This document shows positions 40,806 through 43,671 of a stretch of DNA of 43,671 nucleotides, one piece after another. This DNA is from Thiocystis minor (lineage in GTDB: Bacteria > Pseudomonadota > Gammaproteobacteria > Chromatiales > Chromatiaceae), in contig NZ_NHSQ01000031.1 in the NCBI RefSeq assembly GCF_016653465.1, positions 1-43,671 of the forward strand, written 5' to 3'. The position numbers and the translations under genes were made by a program. The notes under the pieces were generated by a model that did not search any database, was not told the DNA's origin, and saw only the letters and a list, made by a program, of their open reading frames with translations. The first letter of the stretch is position 1. The number at the start of each line of letters is the position of its first letter.

Positions 40806-41555
40806 TCAACCCTGCCGACTGTCACTGATCTGCTGGCAATACCGCTGGAGATCCTCCGGCACGTCGGCAGGGCAGGCGCCGCATTCCCGGTTTCCCGGCA
40901 CTGCGTAGTCGATGAAGGTCGGATAGGCCAGATCCAGCTTGCTCATGAGCGCGACGAAGGCCGCGAGCGAGCGGTCGCCACCGAGGCGCGGGTTGCGCGT
41001 CTTCTCCTGCCCGATGCTCGACACCCGTCGTCCCTCGTAGTCGTGGGCCGGGTACACCAGCGTCTCATCGGGCAGCGAGAATAAGGTTTCGCGCACGCTG
41101 CGATAGAGCGCGGGCGCATCGCCATTCTGAAAGTCGGTTCGGCCACAGCCGTCGATCAAAAGCGCATCGCCGGTCAAGACGCGCTCGCCGACGCGATACG
41201 CGTGATGGCCGTCGGTGTGTCCGGGGGTAAAAAGCGGGTCGATCCGCAGGCCGCCGACCGCCAGCGGCGTGCCATCCCGCACGGGTTCGTCAGTGCAGGG
41301 CAAGGCGTCGAGAGCAGGATGTGCGATCCGGCTCCCGGACTCGCGCTTGAGTGTCAGCGCCGCGGTGATGTGATCGGCGTGGATGTGGGTGTCGAGTGTG
41401 TAGACCAGCTTCAGCCCAAGCTCGGCGATGGCCGCGAGATCGCGCTGCCAAGTCGGCAGCACCGGATCGATCAGGATCGCCTGACCGGTCTCCTCGCAGC
41501 CGAGGAGATAGGTGTAGGTGCTGGAAATCGGTTCGAACAGTTGTTTGAACAGCAT
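40806..41555 (-). CDS. ETHE1-like persulfide dioxygenase (metallo-beta-lactamase fold)
   Basis: A 249-residue protein. Metal ligands are clear: THIHADH at about 57-63, the GHTDGH loop near 113, TGDALLIDGCGRTDF with the metal-bridging Asp, and YPAHDYEG near 170. GCGRTDFQ is the ETHE1 signature. These mononuclear iron enzymes oxidise glutathione persulfide to sulfite and are linked to sulfide detoxification. GGAGAATG precedes ATG 41555. It is close to full length; the tail has two Cys (RECGACPADVP). Confidence 0.92.
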   Translation of the reverse strand: MLFKQLFEPISSTYTYLLGCEETGQAILIDPVLPTWQRDLAAIAELGLKLVYTLDTHIHADHITAALTLKRESGSRIAHPALDALPCTDEPVRDGTPLAVGGLRIDPLFTPGHTDGHHAYRVGERVLTGDALLIDGCGRTDFQNGDAPALYRSVRETLFSLPDETLVYPAHDYEGRRVSSIGQEKTRNPRLGGDRSLAAFVALMSKLDLAYPTFIDYAVPGNRECGACPADVPEDLQRYCQQISDSRQG

Positions 41556-41943
41556 GTCATTCTCCGGTGGGTGTCTTTGTTCTGGCCGCCTGCAAAGTGA
41601 GTTTCCGCAAGCCTCCAGTGGGCGCTCCAGCGCCACCCGAACGGCCTCCGTGCCGCCGCTCAGAAAGGCCTGGGTTGACCGCTGGAAGCGCCGACACAGT
41701 CGATCAAGTCGCCCCTGTAGGTCTCCGAGTCGCGGGAGTCTTTAGCGGGCCGTGCCAAATCCCTCATCTTCGCTATGCGCGGGAACAGGTAATCCGGCGA
41801 AGCGCATACCCTGTGTGACCGGGCCTTGCGGAAACAGGCGTCGCAGATACTTGCGGCCGCCTTGCGATCACGACCTAGCCATGCGCAAGCCTCAGGTTCC
41901 AGCGAGAGGGCTTCGAGCCGCCGGTCGTGAAGGTCCGCTTGAC
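41556..41943. other. intergenic region, no supported gene
   Basis: About 390 bases. A minus-strand open frame (41947-41660) starts with TTG overlapping the DUF1523 stop and contains ICDACF, but has no RBS or family resemblance. Confidence 0.4.
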
Positions 41944-42357
41944 TCAACGTCGGTCACCGTCGGGGGAACCCGCTTTGGATGGCGCATCAAGACAGCGCTG
42001 TGGTGCGTCGATCGAGGTGACATTCGGGAACATATCCAGGAATGAGATGCGCATACCGTAGCCATTCACCGTCACGGGTTCCCGCGGGCAACCCTGCGTG
42101 ATACGGCTCGCACGCGCCTGGAGATCCGCGGAATTGAACTTGAAGTACGGGGGCATGAACCCAGCGTCCTCGTTGCGGAAAATCAGCGTGTCAGAGGTGT
42201 CGGTATAGACGGTCTCGACGCGATACTGGACATTACGACCATCGCCGGTCACGCCCGTGATCTGAACGTTCCAAGAATCGGGCCCCCAGAAGAGCCAGAG
42301 AACGGCGATCACGATGGCGAGGACAACAGCGAGGCTGATTGTGAGTTTCTTTTTCAT
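41944..42357 (-). CDS. DUF1523 family protein, membrane-anchored
   Basis: A 137-residue protein with a basic start and one membrane helix (about 5-25, ISLAVVLAIVIAVLWLF). The DUF1523 domain follows: VQYRVETVYT, IFRNEDAGFMPPYFKFNSAD and YGMRISFLDMFPNVTSI. The family is periplasmic or membrane-associated with no known function. The C-terminal 20 residues (APQRCLDAPSKAG) look like an extension beyond the usual end at NVTSI. One dyad site lies 182 bp upstream. Confidence 0.85.
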   Translation of the reverse strand: MKKKLTISLAVVLAIVIAVLWLFWGPDSWNVQITGVTGDGRNVQYRVETVYTDTSDTLIFRNEDAGFMPPYFKFNSADLQARASRITQGCPREPVTVNGYGMRISFLDMFPNVTSIDAPQRCLDAPSKAGSPDGDRR

Positions 42358-42538
42358 GAGGCTTCTATTCCCTAAGTCTGTCAGAGGCTTGCACTCGGCC
42401 TCGGCACACGGCGGCAGACCCGCATGCGCGCGGGAAGGGCCGCCTGACCGCCATGGCGGTGGTGCCGGTCGGTCGCATCCGACCCTGACGGATCGATCCG
42501 AACGACAGCTAGAAGCATGGGCGGGGTCTTGCGCGGGT

Positions 42539-42558
42539 TCCGTTCGGTAGCGTACAGA
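42539..42558 (-). promoter_or_regulatory. 20-bp dyad site 6, upstream of the DUF1523 gene
   Basis: On the minus strand TCTGTACGCTACCGAACGGA, differing from site 2 at one position. Confidence 0.65.
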
Positions 42559-42855
42559 GCGGCACAAAAACAGGCGTGGATTTCACGCCCAAGCGGGATC
42601 TGGTAATCATCCCGTCCCGCAGGTTTCAGGCACGAGCCGTCGGTGGAGAAGGTTTCGGACGGGGCAAATGCCCAGTCCGGCTTGGGAGGCGGAGACTGGC
42701 GAATCCAAGCATGTCGCCCAGGACATCCAGACTCCCGCTCGTATCGGCCTCGCAGATGCGCAGCTCATCGAGCCGGCGCAGACCTTGCCTCGGTCGCCAA
42801 CTGTGCTTCGTCGAATCGCCATTCATTGACAGCCTGATCGAAACAGTCATTGCCG

Positions 42856-42875
42856 ATCGTTCGATAACGCACAAA
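42856..42875 (-). promoter_or_regulatory. 20-bp dyad site 7, upstream of csbD
   Basis: On the minus strand TTTGTGCGTTATCGAACGAT. Together with site 8, 36 bp away in the opposite orientation, it forms an inverted pair. Confidence 0.45.
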
Positions 42876-42891
42876 CAAAAAAGTCTGTCGC

Positions 42892-42911
42892 TATGTGTGT
42901 TATCGCACCGA
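42892..42911 (+). promoter_or_regulatory. 20-bp dyad site 8, upstream of csbD
   Basis: TATGTGTGTTATCGCACCGA, 92 bp before the csbD start. GATAACGCACA (42863-42873) and TGTGTGTTATC (42894-42904) could also pair as one hairpin with a single G-T mismatch. Confidence 0.45.
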
Positions 42912-43002
42912 ACGCTTTGACTCGCAAATGTATTTTCCCCTGGAGGTTGAACGTCGCATTCTAGGTTCCAATCATGGCCAAATTTATTATTAGGAGAATC
43001 TT

Positions 43003-43167
43003 ATGAAAAAAGAACGCGTCAAAGGCCGCTTCGAAGAAGCAAAAGGTAAAGTGAAGGAATTCGCCGGTCAGGCTGTCAGCAATAAAGAATTAGAGCGCAA
43101 AGGAACGATCCAGAAGAACGCCGGCAAGGTCCAGGCGGGCGTTGAGGATATTCAGAAAAACAGCTAA
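43003..43167 (+). CDS. CsbD family stress-response protein
   Basis: A 54-residue, highly charged protein with the CsbD pattern: VKGRFEEAKGKVKEFAGQAV, then ELERKGTIQKNAGKVQAGVED. E. coli YjbJ and Bacillus CsbD are abundant general-stress proteins of unknown mechanism. AGGAG lies eight bases before ATG 43003. Two dyads upstream suggest shared control with cbpA and the other stress genes. Confidence 0.93.
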   Translation: MKKERVKGRFEEAKGKVKEFAGQAVSNKELERKGTIQKNAGKVQAGVEDIQKNS

Positions 43168-43259
43168 CACGAGGCCGGTTTTCTATGCCGCGGAGTCCAG
43201 ATCATAAGGTCAGTGGCACGCTCGATTATCTGTTGTCGTCAACCGTGGAGGAGATTGTC

Positions 43260-43671
43260 ATGTTCCAGATTCTTTCGCTTCGGCTTGCGACCGTCGCCGC
43301 CCTCGGCGTCCTTCTGGTCCTGTGGGGAGATGCCCAAGCAGGACAGGCGCTGAAGGCGGACGCGGCGAGCTCGCTGGAAGTCCGAGTGCTGGAGGCGCAG
43401 GTGTCTCCCGGGCAGGGAGAGTACGACGAGGTTCTCTACCGCATGGAAGTCATCTCCGTGCTGCGCTCCACCTCCCGGGTGACGCCGGGGGACACCATCG
43501 TCGTGCGCGCCTACACCTTGAGCAAAGAGGCCATGGACCGAGGCTCTGTGGGGTCAACGGTCCCCGCCCTCCTGGCCCCGGGTTGGCTCGGAGTCGCCTA
43601 TCTCAACCCCGTCCCCAAGTCACGCGGGCAGTTCGCGATCGCCGCCAACGGCGACAGCTTCGAGGATATCC
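43260..43671 (+). CDS. secreted protein of unknown function, cut by the window end
   Basis: At least 137 residues, open to the end of the window. A signal peptide (about 1-29: LATVAALGVLLVLWGDAQA) precedes a beta-rich domain with EVRVLEAQVSPG, YRMEVISVLRSTSRVTPGDTIVVRAY and PGWLGVAYLNP. The VTPGDTIVVRAY pattern, with a strand that relates a quantity to PG-D-x-I-V-V, is common in bacterial exported proteins with OB- or NTR-like folds, but I cannot name the family. TGGAGGAG before ATG 43260 decides the start, although ATG 43185 is in the same frame. Confidence 0.7.
   Translation, partial: MFQILSLRLATVAALGVLLVLWGDAQAGQALKADAASSLEVRVLEAQVSPGQGEYDEVLYRMEVISVLRSTSRVTPGDTIVVRAYTLSKEAMDRGSVGSTVPALLAPGWLGVAYLNPVPKSRGQFAIAANGDSFEDI

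Larger units (their letters stand above)
42358..43002. other. long intergenic region with three dyad sites
   Basis: Between DUF1523 (leftward) and csbD (rightward). I see no gene; the overlapping open frames on both strands at 42576-42920 lack support. The dyads at 42539, 42856 and 42892 are its main content. Confidence 0.5.

Noticed and set aside
40603-40809. 68-codon minus-strand frame reading FKEFKVFKD
   Set aside because: The repeated residues come from the short DNA repeats; no RBS or known family.
41660-41947. 95-codon minus-strand frame overlapping the DUF1523 stop
   Set aside because: TTG start, no RBS, no recognisable domain; the CxxC-like pair alone is not enough.
42576-42920. overlapping open frames on both strands upstream of csbD
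   Set aside because: Basic, low-complexity translations without RBS; the 3' part coincides with regulatory dyads.

Overview
The window looks like chromosomal DNA of a GC-rich gammaproteobacterium. Supporting hints are a YebG-family SOS protein, the CbpA/CbpM pair, an ETHE1-type persulfide dioxygenase, many ATGA/TGATG gene overlaps and a REP-like intergenic repeat. A purple sulfur bacterium or relative (Chromatiaceae-like) would fit, but this is inferred from gene content only and no marker gene confirms it.

Layout. (1) 226-1646 (-): a NAGPA/DUF2233 phosphodiester glycosidase-like protein and a SOUL heme-binding protein whose signal peptide seems to be cut by a nonsense codon. (2) 2329-14290 (+): an SOS/DNA-damage cluster, umuD - umuC - SRAP (yedK-like) - yebG - double-TM2 protein. 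umuC is split after codon 10 by an 8.5-kb Tn554-like element (2937-11468). The element carries three tandem tyrosine recombinases and a DUF6262/TnpC-like coiled-coil gene, plus a cargo of a Xre/MbcA-RES toxin-antitoxin pair and a LOTUS/OST-HTH protein. (3) 14291-16050 (-): MIF-like tautomerase, DUF2939 protein, DnaQ-like exonuclease. (4) 16184-21846 (+): a decaying defence-type operon. It has a ribbon-helix-helix protein, a TerD domain fused to an HsdR-N-like nuclease, a large SF2 restriction helicase of the BPTD_3080 type broken by a 229-bp MITE, two frameshifts and loss of its DExH box, then a frameshifted PIN protein, a small partner and a frameshifted DUF2283 protein. (5) 21872-26909: small envelope proteins, the CbpM-CbpA co-chaperone pair and a Tat-type metallophosphoesterase. 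(6) 27300-30002: a prokaryotic pentameric ligand-gated ion channel and the ruin of a GDSL-esterase autotransporter, broken by a second, identical MITE. (7) 30179-33789 (-): CheB-only methylesterase, RsbRD_N-PAS-GGDEF and PAS-GAF-HD-GYP proteins, a probable c-di-GMP module. (8) 33834-37418: alpha/beta hydrolase, sorbosone-dehydrogenase-like lipoprotein, DUF3309, a glycine-rich stress protein and a TonB-receptor remnant. (9) 37462-43671: membrane-anchored Hsp70 with a membrane partner, ETHE1 persulfide dioxygenase, DUF1523, CsbD and a partial secreted protein.

Three signals stand out. First, the recombinase-trio element sits exactly in the conserved N-terminal codons of umuC and removes the catalytic Asp from the polymerase. 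Second, a 20-bp dyad (consensus about TCTGTACGCTAGCGAACGGA) occurs eight times, always in intergenic DNA beside small envelope or stress genes (collagen-like lipoprotein, cbpA, DUF3309, glycine-rich stress protein, DUF1523, csbD), which suggests a stress regulon. Third, the TerD-nuclease fusion next to a restriction helicase looks like an unusual, probably now inactive, defence operon.
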